Source of the DNA: Haematococcus lacustris
Taxonomy: Eukaryota > Chlorophyta > Chlorophyceae > Chlamydomonadales > Haematococcaceae
NCBI GenBank assembly: GCA_030144725.1
Contig: JASKMD010000006.1
Span: 9,457,256-9,521,255, forward strand
Length of the DNA: 64,000 nt
Direction: 5' to 3'
Shown here: piece after piece, positions 35,394 through 47,549 of the stretch
Numbering within the stretch: position 1 is the stretch's first letter
Layout of the letters: each line of letters opens with the position of its first letter
Program-made: the position numbers and the translations under genes
The notes under the pieces: model-generated
Seen by the model: the letters and a program-made list of their open reading frames with translations, nothing else
Database searches by the model: none
What the model was told of the DNA's origin: nothing

Positions 35394-38300
35394 ATGCAGT
35401 TGCAGCGCAGGCCTCACTGCGGCGACCAAGTGTGTGGGACGCAAAGGAGCGCTACATTGTGCCTCACCCAGTCAGCGAGGTAATGTCTTTCATGTTGCAT
35501 TTGTATAGGCACACTCTGATCATACCGGTTCCTTACTCGCAGGCTTGACATAGCAAGACGTTGTGTCCGGAGGACTCGGCGCCTAAGCTGTGTAAGTCGG
35601 CGAAATGTTAGCCTAAGGGCTCAAGACGACGACGAGCTCCCTGCGGCCGATGATGGGGAGTCCCGCATTATTGTTGTGACCTCAGGGAAGGGTGGTGTGG
35701 GCAAGGTAAGCTGCAACACATGGATTGGCTTGACATTTCAAATGTACCCAGTGGGTACTTGAGACGTATGTTCTAGTCCATGGTGGTGCATCTTCCCATG
35801 TGATTATGCCATCTCTCCCTCCCTCCCCTGATGTACCATGTTGCTGTGGCCGCTGCTCAGACTACAAGTTCTGCCAACATTGGCATGAGCATTGCCCGCC
35901 TAGGCTACAAGGTCGCACTCATTGATGCGGACATTGGCTTGAGGTGGGACTTACAAGCCTCTGCCCCATTATTGGCAGATTAGCCATCCCACTAGCCATA
36001 CCTGCTTCTGATGCTGTGCTTGGTTAAGGCACCTAAGAGGGGTCAGTGTTGCATCAAAATGCCAGTGTCTGTCTTGCTGCCTGTTGGCAATGGGCTGTAG
36101 CTGCGGCTTCAAGTTTGACTGTTGCACCCCTGAATTGCGCAATCTCAGGAACCTGGACCTCCTTCTGGGGTTGGAGAATCGCATCCTGTACACGGCTATT
36201 GATATTTTGGAAGGGGATTGCAGGTTGGACCAGGCACTGGTCAGGGACAAGCGCTGGAAGAACTTGGCCCTGTTGTCAATGTCACGCAACCGTCAAAGGC
36301 AAGCTGGATCCAACAGACACAACCACCCATCTCATGCGAGGCATCTCTAGCAGGATTGTTGGCCTGTGGGTAACCTCTCTCCACTTGTTCTGCTTCAATG
36401 AGGCACCCTTAACAGCTGCATCCCCCAGTGCTCCTATGTTTCATTTCTGGGGACATCAATTAAATTGACAACGCAAACCATATGAAGGCGCTAGCCATCC
36501 GAACAACCAGTTTTGCTTTCCCGGCCCTTCCCTGGTAGTCTACTCAGAGCTGCACGCCCTGGTAGCATGCATATTGAGCAGGCATAGCCCTGGTAGCATG
36601 CATATTGAGCAGGCATAGTGGGTACAACAGAGTACACACCACACCTCAACTCCACGTCCTCTCTTAGCTGTGAAACCATGGCAGCCCATGTGCCGGGTCC
36701 TGAGCTGCAGGTCACTAGCTGCACCCCCGCTACATCAACATCAGGCGTAGCACTGCAGGTTGTACACTAGAAGGGCGCTGCTGCCACTCGTTTTGCCACT
36801 CCTGCACTTCTGTCACTCTTGCCACCGCTTTAACCTTTTCTGGTACATGCACTGACATTGCTGCTTGCACCTCAACTCCCTGCCAGGCACTGTAACAGAC
36901 TGCTTAGTTTGTTGGGATAGGGCTCCTTGGAAACTTCTACATGAATGCTTTTGCATGATGAGATGGTGCATGGTATTGTGATTTGCGGCCTTGCATGCAT
37001 GTAGATACTCCATCACAAGGAAGCACATGGACGAACTGTGCGACGCCATCATCAGCCTTGGCTACCAGTACATCATCATTGACTGCCCTGCTGGCATTGA
37101 CGTGGGCTTCATCAACGCCATCAGCCCAGCAAAGGAGGCGCTCATCGTGACCACGCCAGAGATCACGTCCATCAGGGATGCCGGTAGGCAGCTTGGGGAT
37201 TAGTATGGGGGTGCATTTCAATAATGATTGTGATTGTCATGATGATGGTGATGGTGATGGGCATCCAGTGGGTGACGTGACCTTGGTGTCATGGCAGCAG
37301 AGAAAGAAAGACTGCGCTTTTACCATCTGCGAGCAGGGAGGAGGGTAGCAATAGGTGTGACCCCTTGCTGCCATACCACCAGCAGCAAAACCCAAGAACC
37401 CAGACTGCGGTGGTGCCAGCATCATTTTGCCTACTCAGGGGCTCACACCAGAAGCCTGACTTTAGATTCAGGATGAGAATGTGCATACCATGCGGACTAA
37501 AGCCCCTTGTGCCTGCCATGCCCTGCTATCACTGCGTAATCAGTCGACAGGTTGCAGTCGCAAACCCCACTACTTCCTGCCCATTTTCAACCCATGTTCC
37601 CTAGTAGGAAATAGTCCACAGGTCGCACTCCTGCTCTACTGCTGACGCCATTGTTGCTGCTGCCAGATGTTACCACCTCCATGATTTGTTAAGCATGCAT
37701 GTCTGCCTGTGCCCTGTGTGGTGCCTCAATCTATGCCCCTAGACCTGCTCGACAGCATGACTAGCTAGGCACTCTGATGGCGCTGAGCTGAGCTAGGCTT
37801 AACACGTTGATGGTGCCCTGATGGCAATGTAATGGTGCCCTGATGGCATTGAAAGGCACCTTGATGCCATTTTTATGGCACCCTGATGTAGCCCTGATAG
37901 TACCAAGCTAAACACCCTGATGGCGCTGCTCTGCAGACCGTGTGGCTGGACTCCTGGAAGCCAACAGCATCCTCAACGTCAAGCTCCTGGTGAACCGAGT
38001 GCGACCGGAGATGATTGAGAAGAACGACATGATGTCAGTCAAGGATGTGCAGGTAGGCCATCCATGCCCTCCATTCAAATCAACCGGGTCATACAGCAAT
38101 TCCCCGACCCGCAATTGCCTGGAGCTACAGCCTGGAGCATCACCAGAGAGCGCAGTCAGGTGTCCCATGCCCACTTGTGCTGGCTCGTCAGGACGGGACA
38201 TAACACTGAGGGCCTTTGCCATCAGCTTTGCCGACAATTGTAGGCAGATACAATAGGACAGCAGGTTGGGGGGGCTGTGCCATCGTAATGCTCAGCCATG

Positions 38301-39572
38301 TCAAGCCAGCCCAGCGCTCGTGTCGCACTGTCCAGAGTTTGCAGCAGTGTTGACTCATAGCACCTGGCAGGCCAGCGCCATGTGATGGTGATGCCACTCT
38401 CATAGATATGCGGCCATGTGATGTTGCCAGCCCTCTCAAACAGACATATGTGTGATAATGGTGATGAGGAAAATCATGATGATAATGACCACGACCAACT
38501 GTTGCAAAGACCGTGGCCTCATAGCTTGGCTGGGCATTCCAAAGGTTCACACTCATTACATGCGATGATGATGATGGTGATAACTGGGATCAATGTTGTG
38601 CCTATCATCTAGCCCTACAGGTAAATCATTACAACCCACCCACCCTGGTGTCGCTGCTGCTGCTGCTGCCCAGGAAATGCTGGGCATCCCACTGTTGGGC
38701 GCCATCCCTGAGGACCCTCAGGTGATCTCTTGAGCCTAGCATACACCCACACTGAAGGGTTAGCATTCCCTTGCAGGCTGTTGAACCAATGGTACCTCTC
38801 CAACCTCCACCAACCACCCATGATCTCTCTGAATCACACAATACGCAGTCTCTTACACAGCAAGGCTCATAGGCGAATGCCATGTGATGACGACGATGAC
38901 ATAGCATGCAGCACACCGGATGTCATTACTCATGTTGAATGAGTTTTGTTTGACCGTCAAGCAAGGTTGTCAATTGTTGTCAGTAGGTTGTCCACTGTTG
39001 TCAGAAGCTTGTCCACTGTTGTCAATCATGCGGGTGCTCCTAAGCAGGGGAGAGGTGTGGCTCCTGTCACACTGGCTGGCGGTCACAAAACAGCACTGCT
39101 CTGCATACCCTGTCATCTTCACACTCTTTGCAACCAGATTGGTTGCTGGCAGGGCTAGCAGCCTGGTGTTTTGTGTGGGTTGAGGCACTGTCCAACTGTC
39201 TTGTGCGCAACTGTCTTGTGTCAGCAGCTCAGTTCTAGCTTGATGCCTATGTCCTCTGCCCCTACCCAGCCACATCACAGCAAGTACCTCGCGCAAGGCA
39301 CCTTGCACACAGCGCATGGCCTGCTCCCCTCCTCGTCACTCAATGAAGGTCACACTCATGCTCAACACACCAGCCCAGCCTGCTGCTGGTCGCAGGTCAT
39401 AGTGTCTACAAACCGGGGAGAACCATTGGTGCTGCAGAAGAAACTCACCTTGAGTGGCATTGCGTATGAAAATGCAGCCCGACGCCTCATTGGTAAACAG
39501 GACTATTTCCTCGATCTGAGCAACCCGACAAAGGGAATGTTCCAGCGGTTTACAGAGATGTTCCAAGGCTGA
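35394..39572 (+). CDS. MIND1: MinD, plastid division-site ATPase
   Basis: MinD is a membrane-bound ATPase that, with MinE and ARC3/MinC-type partners, places the FtsZ ring at mid-plastid. Eight exons close in phase: 35394-35479, 35543-35705, 35861-35943, 36149-36298, 37005-37183, 37937-38052, 38674-38721 and 39396-39572 (333 residues). Residues 1-60 are Arg/Ser/Cys-rich with few acidic residues, a transit-peptide composition. The deviant Walker A is SGKGGVGKTTS (near residues 76-86), followed by LIDADIGLRNLDLLLGLE, the Walker B-like YIIIDCPAGID, TTPEITSIRDADR, LLVNRVRPEMI and IPLLGAIPEDPQVI. The C-terminal KGMFQRFTEMFQG fits the membrane-binding amphipathic helix. The intron at 36299 starts with GC. 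The ATG at 35394 is the only start that gives a leader in phase. Confidence 0.95.
36557..36618 (+). repeat. 31-bp tandem duplication in a MinD intron
   Basis: Units 36557-36587 and 36588-36618 are identical and contain GGTAGCATGCATATTGAGCA. Being exact, this looks like a recent duplication. Confidence 0.9.
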
Positions 39573-40330
39573 GGACCTGGCTGTGGTGAGGCCACTTGTC
39601 AAGGAGGGGCGGCTGTAGGTGCAGCACACCATGCATGCATGCGCAGCATGCCACTGCTTGCTGGCGCATCGGACCATGGTTCTATGATCATTTCCACCAC
39701 CATAGCACAGGCACCCTCGGAAGACAGTATTACTGCATCTTGTGCACTCCCAAGCCAGCTTCAACTTTAGGTTTATTACGTTGACCATGGTGTCCCTGAG
39801 GCTACTACCCCATGCACCACTGGGCCTGGCCTCCCAAAGGGAGTCACTCGCCAGTTTCGTATGACAACTATGCAGTGATGTAAGGTGACACAGCTCGGAA
39901 CAAGGCATGCCCCGTCGGGCATTGGGTGCTGGGTCTCCTAGCCGCTTATGACTCAGGCTTGGGTACTCCCTCCCTATAAGCCACCTATCTGGCCACCAGC
40001 ATAGCCCCTGCAGGTGCTACGTGCTCGCCCCGTTGCTCTGCTTTGCTGTTTTCGTCAACTCCCTCTGTTCCTGACTATGGCAGGCTTATCCTTGACTGAG
40101 ATCAAACAGTGCAGCTGACTGAGCTATACTGGTTAGGGTTTGACTGCAATATGAGTCGAGACAGACACCTGACTCGTCTGACTGCTTGTCTGTGCACGAC
40201 CCTGCAGCTTTCACCCACTCCTGCGCCTACTCCCTTGCGTGTGTAACATACAAATGATGGCCCCATGCACATGACTGCATGCAAGCCTGCCAACCAGCCA
40301 GCCAGCCAGCAAGCCAGTCAGATGCACACA
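39573..40330. other. Spacer between converging MinD and prefoldin 5
   Basis: 3' flanks of two convergent genes, with a putative MinD TGTAA. No further exon is supported. Confidence 0.6.
39879..39883 (+). promoter_or_regulatory. Putative poly(A) signal TGTAA of MinD
   Basis: TGTAA about 300 bases past the MinD stop, in the spacer before the convergent prefoldin gene. Confidence 0.45.
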
Positions 40331-43027
40331 TTAGGCACTGGCTGTGCCTTGTTGCGCTCCCTCCAGCTTGTGTTGCAGCACCTGCTCCACTTGCAGCAGC
40401 TGGTTCTGTTTCTGCCGCAGCACCTTCATGCACAAGCATCAAATGAGAAGCAAGGCCCTGGTGGCCTCCTGGGGGGGTCTGTGGCAAGCACAGGCAGGCA
40501 TCAACGAGTTGCAACACCACATGATGCTGAAGCATCAAGCGAGCATGAACCATGCCGCGTTCAGCATAAGCATGTGTAATGCAGCAATGCCAACTGGGGA
40601 ATGCCAGGCAGTGTCGACAGGTGGTGTTGACAGCATGATGGTGGACTCGGCCAAGGCTCGCCTCAGCATGCAGCACCACCAGGGTCCTTGGTGCATAATG
40701 CTTAAAATGCCTGCATGGAATGCCGCTGCTCATGCACATGCAGTTTATGCCCATGCACTGTCAACTGCCACGCTGTGATGATGATGATGATGGTGATGAT
40801 CATGATAATGATGATGATGATGTTGACAACAGCAACTCCTGTGTAGTTACTAAGTCGTTGTGTGATATACCAGCATAGCTGGCACAGTTTACGTCGAGCT
40901 TGTGCGCGTGCTGCTGCACCTGCTGCTCCTGCTGTGCTTGCTATGTTGCTGCTCTGTGGCTACTGCTTTGCTACTACTGCTGCTACTGCCGATGCTAATG
41001 TTGCACCAGCAGCTCATCGTACCTCTTGTATTTCCTTGATGCTGGCGCGCAGCTTACTGGCCTTCCTCTCACAAAACTCCTGCCCGGCACTGGTGGTCAT
41101 CTGTATGCAGAGGCAGGCAGTGCATGAACCCCAGGTGGCGTGTGGTCTGTGTCTAAGTGTGTGTGGGTGTGCTTGTGCATGTGCAGTGATGCAGGATGGC
41201 GGAGCACTGCGGCACAGTGGAGGGGAATGATATGATGTGATATGATATGATATGATATACTATGAACCAGTAGAGGGGATGAGATGTGTCCATGTGCATG
41301 TGCAGTGATGTATGCTTGGCACGCTACTGCCGCAGAGTGAAGGAGGACAATGCATCAAGGAGAAATGGACACAATGCTCAGCCTTGACCATCGCATTGTG
41401 GACCAATTGCCTCCTGGCAAATGCCATGTAATGATGCTGTTGATGACAAGAGGGGAGTGTTTTGACATGGAGTGGAGGGGAAGCTGCATTTCCAGCCGGC
41501 ATGATGCACACCCAAGCAGGACCGCACGCCAGCTAGGAGATCTGTCAACTTGTCACAGCGGGCGCTGCCAATTGTCTCACCTCCACAAAGTAGCCGGTGC
41601 CAACATCCACCAGCACCTCCTCTACAGATGCCACTTCTCCTGAAACGTACACCGACTGGGTCAGGGGCAGCAGCAGTGGCTGGCCTGCATGGCACATGCA
41701 AACAACATGTGATACTTACACGGCAGTGAGTGAGGAGTGTGATGTGTCACTCGGTGGGGCATGTGACCATGGTGGCTGGCACAGTGTGACTTTATGTGAC
41801 GTGCGTCACAACCCCTCCAGGCCAACAGCTGCCGGTAGGTCAAGCATGCTGCCCATGCAGTGGCAATGTGGCAATCTAGCGGGTGCTTGTTCTGGCACCA
41901 ACTGCCTCATCTGGCAAGTGGCTCCACACTGCTCTAACTCAATGTCAGCGTGCCCGTGTTCTTCTGCTGGTCTTCTGCCATACTCAAACCAAAGCCTAGA
42001 CATCAGTGCAGGCTGTGGGCCTGGGTGCCCACCCGTAGCCCACTTGTAGGCGTATGCCAAAGCCGGGAGGCATGGCCTGCCCCCACTAGCGGCATGTTCA
42101 AGACATTGAGTCTGTGAGACATGTGTGTTACGGCAAGGCCAACAGGCGAGTGTCATGTAATGCTGCTGCTGGTGACGATGATGATGAAGATGATGATGGT
42201 GTGCTGCAGGATCGCTCAGGTAAGGCATTGCCAAACTCCCTGGCTCAGGCATTGTTAGGCAGCTGCATACTTAGGTAATGCTGCGAGCCTGAAGTGCTAC
42301 TGAGGAGCATGGGCATGCCATGTGAGAAAATGGGGGGATTTACATGTGACCTGGTCAGGGGTTTGTTGAGCCATGTCAGCCTGTCCGGCCAGAAGCTGCC
42401 TGCTGATTGTCTGCTGCAGTGTACTGCAACACCTAGAGAACAAGCTTGACCGCATGAACCCCAGGGCCTAAGGGCTAGGGAGTGCTAGCAGTGAGAAGGT
42501 GATCATGTGTTGCAGGGAAGAGTTATCGGCGTGGAGAAAGGGGCAGGAGAGGGGCAGGATGTCAAGATGCCATCGAGTGAAACCAACGAGCTGCTCCGTG
42601 GATACCAAGGGCCCCCTGCTGCAGGTCCATCCCTTTGCCCCCCTTGGTGCCGGCGGCCTAGGCCTTTTGAAGACAGCTGCAAAGAGGGGGGCTTGCATTC
42701 TGGCCTGCTTCCTGACCCTGCGACCATCGTAACCTAGCAGCATTGCAGAGCTGAGAGTCACTGTCTACATGCTGCGCCTGGCCCTTTGTAGCAGCTTGTG
42801 ACCTCCATACAAACAAGCAAAGCTGTGGGGGTGTTGGAATGATGATGGCAATGAGCTTCACCTGTTTTGGACTCCGACAAGGACTTAATGGCGACATTGG
42901 CTGACATATAGATTTGAGCGGACTTGCTCAAGAAGTGCATGCTCTCCGCAAAGCGCTGTATGTCCGACTCAATCTTCTGCTTCGCTTGCGCCAATTGCTG
43001 GTGATCAAGGGAGCTGAGTTGATCCAT
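40331..43027 (-). CDS. PFDN5: Prefoldin subunit 5
   Basis: An alpha-type subunit of the hexameric prefoldin chaperone, which passes nascent actin and tubulin to the CCT chaperonin. Four exons, 43027-42862, 41684-41581, 41100-41023 and 40423-40331, close in phase to give 146 residues, the usual length. It has the expected N-terminal coiled coil ([20 protein letters not shown] to [18 protein letters not shown]), the beta hairpins [14 protein letters not shown] and [12 protein letters not shown], and a C-terminal coiled coil ([19 protein letters not shown], then [21 protein letters not shown]). The ATG at 43027 matches the family start; a second ATG-less extension upstream is not needed. The last acceptor (AAG/GTG) is weaker than the others. 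Confidence 0.92.
42045..42200 (+). repeat. Dispersed repeat R2, copy 1 (SINE- or MITE-like)
   Basis: Aligns by eye over about 155 bases with 47402-47573: ATATGCC/GTATGCC, GAGGCATGGC, CCCACTAGCG, GGGACATGTGTG, then a GTAATGCTGCTGCTG head and a GATGATGATGA tail. The trinucleotide tail and modest divergence suggest a short retroposed or non-autonomous element. It lies in a prefoldin 5 intron. Confidence 0.6.
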
Positions 43028-43422
43028 TAGACTCCGTTGGCCGCACAGCACCGTGTGTCTGGGCTTGTGTCAGTTGTTGCGTGTGTGCAGTAGCTACGAT
43101 TTTGCGGCCGGTCAACTGAGCTTGCACAGATATCCTGGATGAACATTGCTCATCGTGTTGACATAACGTACTAAGATGTGGTGCACATTACTTAGGCTCC
43201 ATCTAGCTAGCTAGCATGCAGCATGCACCAACCCTTGCGCTCTATTGCCGGCCTGCCCTTTACACGGTGGCACCGTGGTCTAATATGGTGTCCCTTTTCG
43301 TGCTGGCTATACTTGTAGCCATTGGACCTGGCGTCTAAACCGCCATCGCCATGGCCGGTAGTCGTTGTCCGTATCAGAGGACTGCAATCTCACAGTCATG
43401 GCATACACTGCATGATTATTGA

Positions 43423-44427
43423 TCAGAGCTCCCCGGCCTCACTATCAGCCAGCTTGTCCACTGCGGTGGTGCGGCTGAGAAGGGCCTGGGTGCTGGGTAG
43501 GGTGGGCACCTTACCGGCCTGCATCGATGCCACAGGGGGTCACAGCTGGGAGGGTGCTGCACAGCAGGCTGGTTTCAGACCAGAGCTTCACGAAAGCGAG
43601 GCAGTGCCTGTGTGCCGTACCCTCCTCCTCCTAGCCTACCTTGCCTGCCACACACCGCCTGATTCACCACCCGCCTGCTCTGTACCTCATCACCTAGCTG
43701 CCTGCCCCAACTGCTCCACCCTGCCTGCCTGGCACCTTGACATCTGGCTGCCAGCCTGCTGCTCTGGCTTGCAGGGCCTCAAAGTGCAGCAGCTCCAGGC
43801 GATGCATCATGGACTCCAGTCTGTCCAGGCTGAGGCTACTGGCACCAGCCTCCACCCAAGCATCGCTTCTGGGCACCCCAGCCTTGCTGCCTTTTGCCAG
43901 CTGCAGGGCAAGGAAGACAGGGCAAGCAGGCAACGAGGGAGAAGCAACCTGAATGATGATGGCACACATCGCCTGATAGGTCCCCAAGTCTTGGTACCTG
44001 CAAAGGCAACCATCTTATATATCATGGCCTCTATGGCAATTTCAAACATTGGCATGTGCGTCGGGATCGGGTTAACCTATTTATAACCGGATTGGCATGA
44101 CCCCGGTGGCGTTGGAAAACTCTTGCATTGAGGACTTATGCACCGATTTCCAACCCAAACAAACCACGTTCACGGGTGGGTTTCACCCATTTCTGTGCCT
44201 GGCATGCATAATGATGCAGCTACTTGCGCTAGCATTACACATGTGTAGATGTGCAAACTCTTGGTTGGAGGAGGGTGGCTGCCAAGGGAGGTGGACTCTG
44301 GGCAACCAAGGAGCGAACCACGATCATCACCGCACCTACCCCACCCAAAAGGGTAAAGATACTTATGAAACTGGTGCACGTCCTCGGCGGCGATGAATGT
44401 CAGTGTGCCTGATGTGCCTGCTGCTGC
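43423..44427 (-). CDS. Unrecognised protein, 3' exons
   Basis: Four exons join in phase: about 44427-44345, 43997-43949, 43900-43736 and 43518-43423 (stop TGA). They read TLTFIAAEDVHQFHKYLYPF, YQDLGTYQAMCAIIIQ, a mixed segment with DAWVEAGASSLSLDRL and MMHRLELLHFEALQARA, then VPTLPSTQALLSRTTAVDKL to the end. It looks like an alpha-helical globular protein; I do not recognise the family. Upstream (higher coordinates) the sequence passes straight into the duplicated AP2 fragment, so either the 5' part of this gene was displaced or it begins further away. Good splice phases support real coding. Confidence 0.5.
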
Positions 44428-45056
44428 CTGCCCCAGTCTGCTCTGGGTGACTTGCCTGCTGCTCACCTGTGGCAATGCAGGGCCCAACAGAAGCCTGTTG
44501 GTGTCCAGCCCCAGCAAGCCCTGCATCTCCACTCCGTCTCCCACTTTATTGCACTTGCCCATGTCTCCTTTGTGCAACACACTGTTCAGATGGGCCTGGG
44601 GCAGCACAGCACGCCAGCAGCTGGGGCTGGGGTGGCCTGGCACCAGCCAGCAAACGAATGCATGCCCAAGGGGCTGGTGGTGGTGGTGCTGCTGCTAGGG
44701 GTCTGCAGCAGCCAGGCTGATGCTCATAGCGGTATCCAGCAGCAGGGGCAGGGAGGGCTGTCAGGCCGCCAAGGGGTGTGGGAGGCGCCTACTGAGTGTC
44801 TCCCTACTGAGTGTCCAGCAGCAGGGGCAGGGAGGGCTGTGTAGGGCAAGACACAGCGGGCCTCACGCTGCTGGGGAACCCCAACAACTGTACTGTACGC
44901 AAACCCTTGACAGCATGTCTCTCGCCTCTAGTCTTTTGTCCACCCTATCGTTGCCACAACTGACTGAGTAACGGAGAGCAGCACTGCAGGAGCACTGCAG
45001 GAGCACTGCAGGAGCATGGTGCCATAGGCGCACTTGCCTGGTCTCCCAGAGAGTAC
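44424..45056 (-). pseudogene. Deleted partial copy of the AP2 gene
   Basis: Four blocks are colinear with the AP2 locus: 44424-44660 with about 48958-49203, 44661-44735 with 49724-49800, 44815-44978 with 50332-50498, and 44999-45053 with about 50767-50818. The first block keeps the whole AP2 exon 5 (LNSVLHKGDMGKCNKVGDG, and so on) with unchanged protein sequence. The DNA-binding exons are missing. Intron pieces are retained, so this arose by segmental duplication with internal deletions and not through mRNA. Confidence 0.75.
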
Positions 45057-46483
45057 GGTACGCCACTGAACGCCATTTGTCTCGCTCCGCTACGCCGCAC
45101 TGTAAGCTGTCTCCGCTGATGACTCCGTTGAGGTCTCCGCTGAGGTCTCCGCTGCAGGTCCCAACTGTCAGCAGCTAACCAGCAGCTAAGGACGCGTCAT
45201 CAAATGCAACGGCTGTCAAAGGACGGACACGCGCACAGTGTGACAGCGGACACTATGAAAAGGCTCCGTTTGCCACAGATTGCCATCTTAGTTGGAGCAG
45301 GCGTGGCAGCCTGCTCTGATTACTGCTCGGGCCCCAAGCTGCCACCGCGGGTTAAGGTAAGCCCCGCACTATAGCAGCAGGCCCGCACTATAGCAGCAGC
45401 CCGCACTATAGCAGCAGGCCCGCAACAATTGCTTGTGCTTGTGTTCGCAGATCGACGCGCTAATTCGTGACCGCGCAATTCGTAAACAATGGTACACGGC
45501 CCCGTAGAATGGCAAACGGCCAGGCCTCTCTGAAAGGTAAGCACACCTTGCCCTTGTTGCCCCGCATATGCCATTGTCCCGCACATAGCACACAGCGCAC
45601 AACGCACACAGGTAAGCAAGTCCCGCACATAGCCCGCATAGCTCAAGTTGCCCTGACCCGCACGTAGCACATAGCCCACACTCCCGCACTCCACACTAAT
45701 GTCCCCGTGCCCTTTGTGCCCGCAGGTATCGCCGGCTGGGGGCGGTTAATTAAATTCCCGTGTCCTCAGAGCGCGTCAATGCTCTCAAAACCCAGCCCAA
45801 GAGACCCTGGCGACCTCTAGGGTTGGTTAGGGTAGGTTTGTGTCGCCAGGCTGTTAGCCTTCAAGCAATTAAGCTGTTAGTTTTGATGGTGTGCCCAGTG
45901 GTCGGGGGGTTTGCCCCCGGAACGTGCCATCGACTTGGGGTTTGTGTTCATCAAGGGTGCGACCGAGGATGCTACAACGTGTTTGTAGTAGCTGAGTGAG
46001 ATTACCCGCAGGCCAACATGTTGTTCCTTGTTGAATGAGTTTTGTTGTCCTGATGTGCCTGTCCTGTGAAACGGCCCTTCCCACCCTTGCATCCTTTCCT
46101 TGTTTTAAGTTTTAAGTTTGAAGTTGAAGTTTGAAGTTGAAGTTGAAGTTTTAAGTTTGAAGTTCACCGGCGACACCGCAGGTACATGGATGGGGGCGTC
46201 TGCCACTGCCACCTTCATGCATTAGCTGCTGCGATAGCCACCTTCATGCATTAGCTGCTGCGACGGCCCTTCCCACCCTTGCATCCTTTCCTTGCAGCTC
46301 TGCCTCCTCCCTTGCAGCTCTGCACATACCCTGCAGGGAGACCCCATGGCCGGTTTGGGCTGCAGCTCTGCATTGCACCTGTCCAAGGGTCCCATGGAGG
46401 TGCTTCCATGCACTTGTAGTAGGTTTTCTTGCATGGGCTTCCTGCAGCCTTGACAAAACCTTTCCACTGACCCCCACACCTCA
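45057..46483. other. Spacer with repeat R1 and a small candidate gene
   Basis: An ATG at 45205 opens MQRLSKDGHAHSVTADTM and runs to a donor at about 45356 (PPRVK, then GTAAGC). A following acceptor before 45451 gives IDALIRDRAIRKQWYTAP and a stop. It is unrecognised and may be chance. The R1 repeat and an AAGTTTGAAGTT tandem (46105-46165) fill the rest. Confidence 0.35.
45925..46065 (+). repeat. Dispersed repeat R1, forward copy
   Basis: Matches 18785-18900 in reverse and 32985-33055 more weakly. Ends are not defined and no TIR or TSD was seen. Confidence 0.7.
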
Positions 46484-47517
46484 TCACTGCTGCTGCTGCT
46501 GCTGCATGCCCCCCTGCATGTTTTTCATCATGTCTTGCAGCATCACATTGCTCAAGCCGGCTATCTGGGACAGCCCCCCATCTGCCTGGGGCCTCCTCGC
46601 CCCCCCACCCAACCCAGCCTCCAGTGCCCCCCCGCTCTGCCCCCCCATGGGCGGCCCACCACCATACCCCATCCCAGCTGCTGCCGCCGCCGCCGCCACA
46701 TCTTCCGCACTGAACCCCTGCACCCCCTGGTGCCCCATGCCTACCTCCCCCCCTGGGTGCATGGGACCCCCCCCCTCCCATGCCTTGCCCCCCACCCTCT
46801 GCCCCTGGCCCCCCCTCCCCTTGGGGCCTTTGAAACGTGGCCAGCCACGAGAACAGCTCCTTGTACTGGCTGTTAGCGTCTTGGGGCTGCACGTTGGTGT
46901 TCAAGGTGGACAGGGACATCCCCGGCAGACCTGCATTGGGGTCCCCTCCCCCTGGCAGGCCTGCTGCCGCTGCCGCCGCCGCCGCCGCCGCCGCCGCCAT
47001 GGCAGCCTCGCTGCCGTCCCCCCCGCTGACCCCCTCACCCCCTACTTGAGCGCCAGGCAGACTCATCATCAGCTGGAAGGCAGCGGCGGCGGACAACTGG
47101 CCAGCTGTGTCGAGGGCATTGCCGCCGGCTGCCAGGCTGTTGATGAGCACATGACGCTGCAAGGCAGGCGGGCAGGGCAGGCTAAGTGGTGGGTGGTAAT
47201 ATGGGTAGACTGGATGGTGAGGTAAGACCAGGCTGGATGGGCAGGCTGAGTGGTGGTTGTGCTGCCTGGTGAGTCTGCCTCAGCCCAGCAAACCCTGTAG
47301 GGTGGTAGGGTGGATGTTGGTGGGGCGGGGCATGCACAGTGGCACAGTGGAAGCATGCACAGCTCCACTGCAGCCAGGGTGGTGGTAATTAGCTGGTGGC
47401 TAGCCATATGCCAGAGCGGTGAGGCATGGCGTACTCCCACTAGCGTCAAGATCAAGGCATTGGGTCCGTGGGACATGTGTGATGCGACAACATTGACAGG
47501 CAGAAGCCGTGTAATGC

Positions 47518-47549
<32 letters not shown>

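Noticed and set aside
43255..43325. Sequence with GGTGGCACCGTGGTCTAAT considered as a tRNA gene
   Set aside because: No acceptor stem pairing, anticodon arm or T-loop could be fitted.
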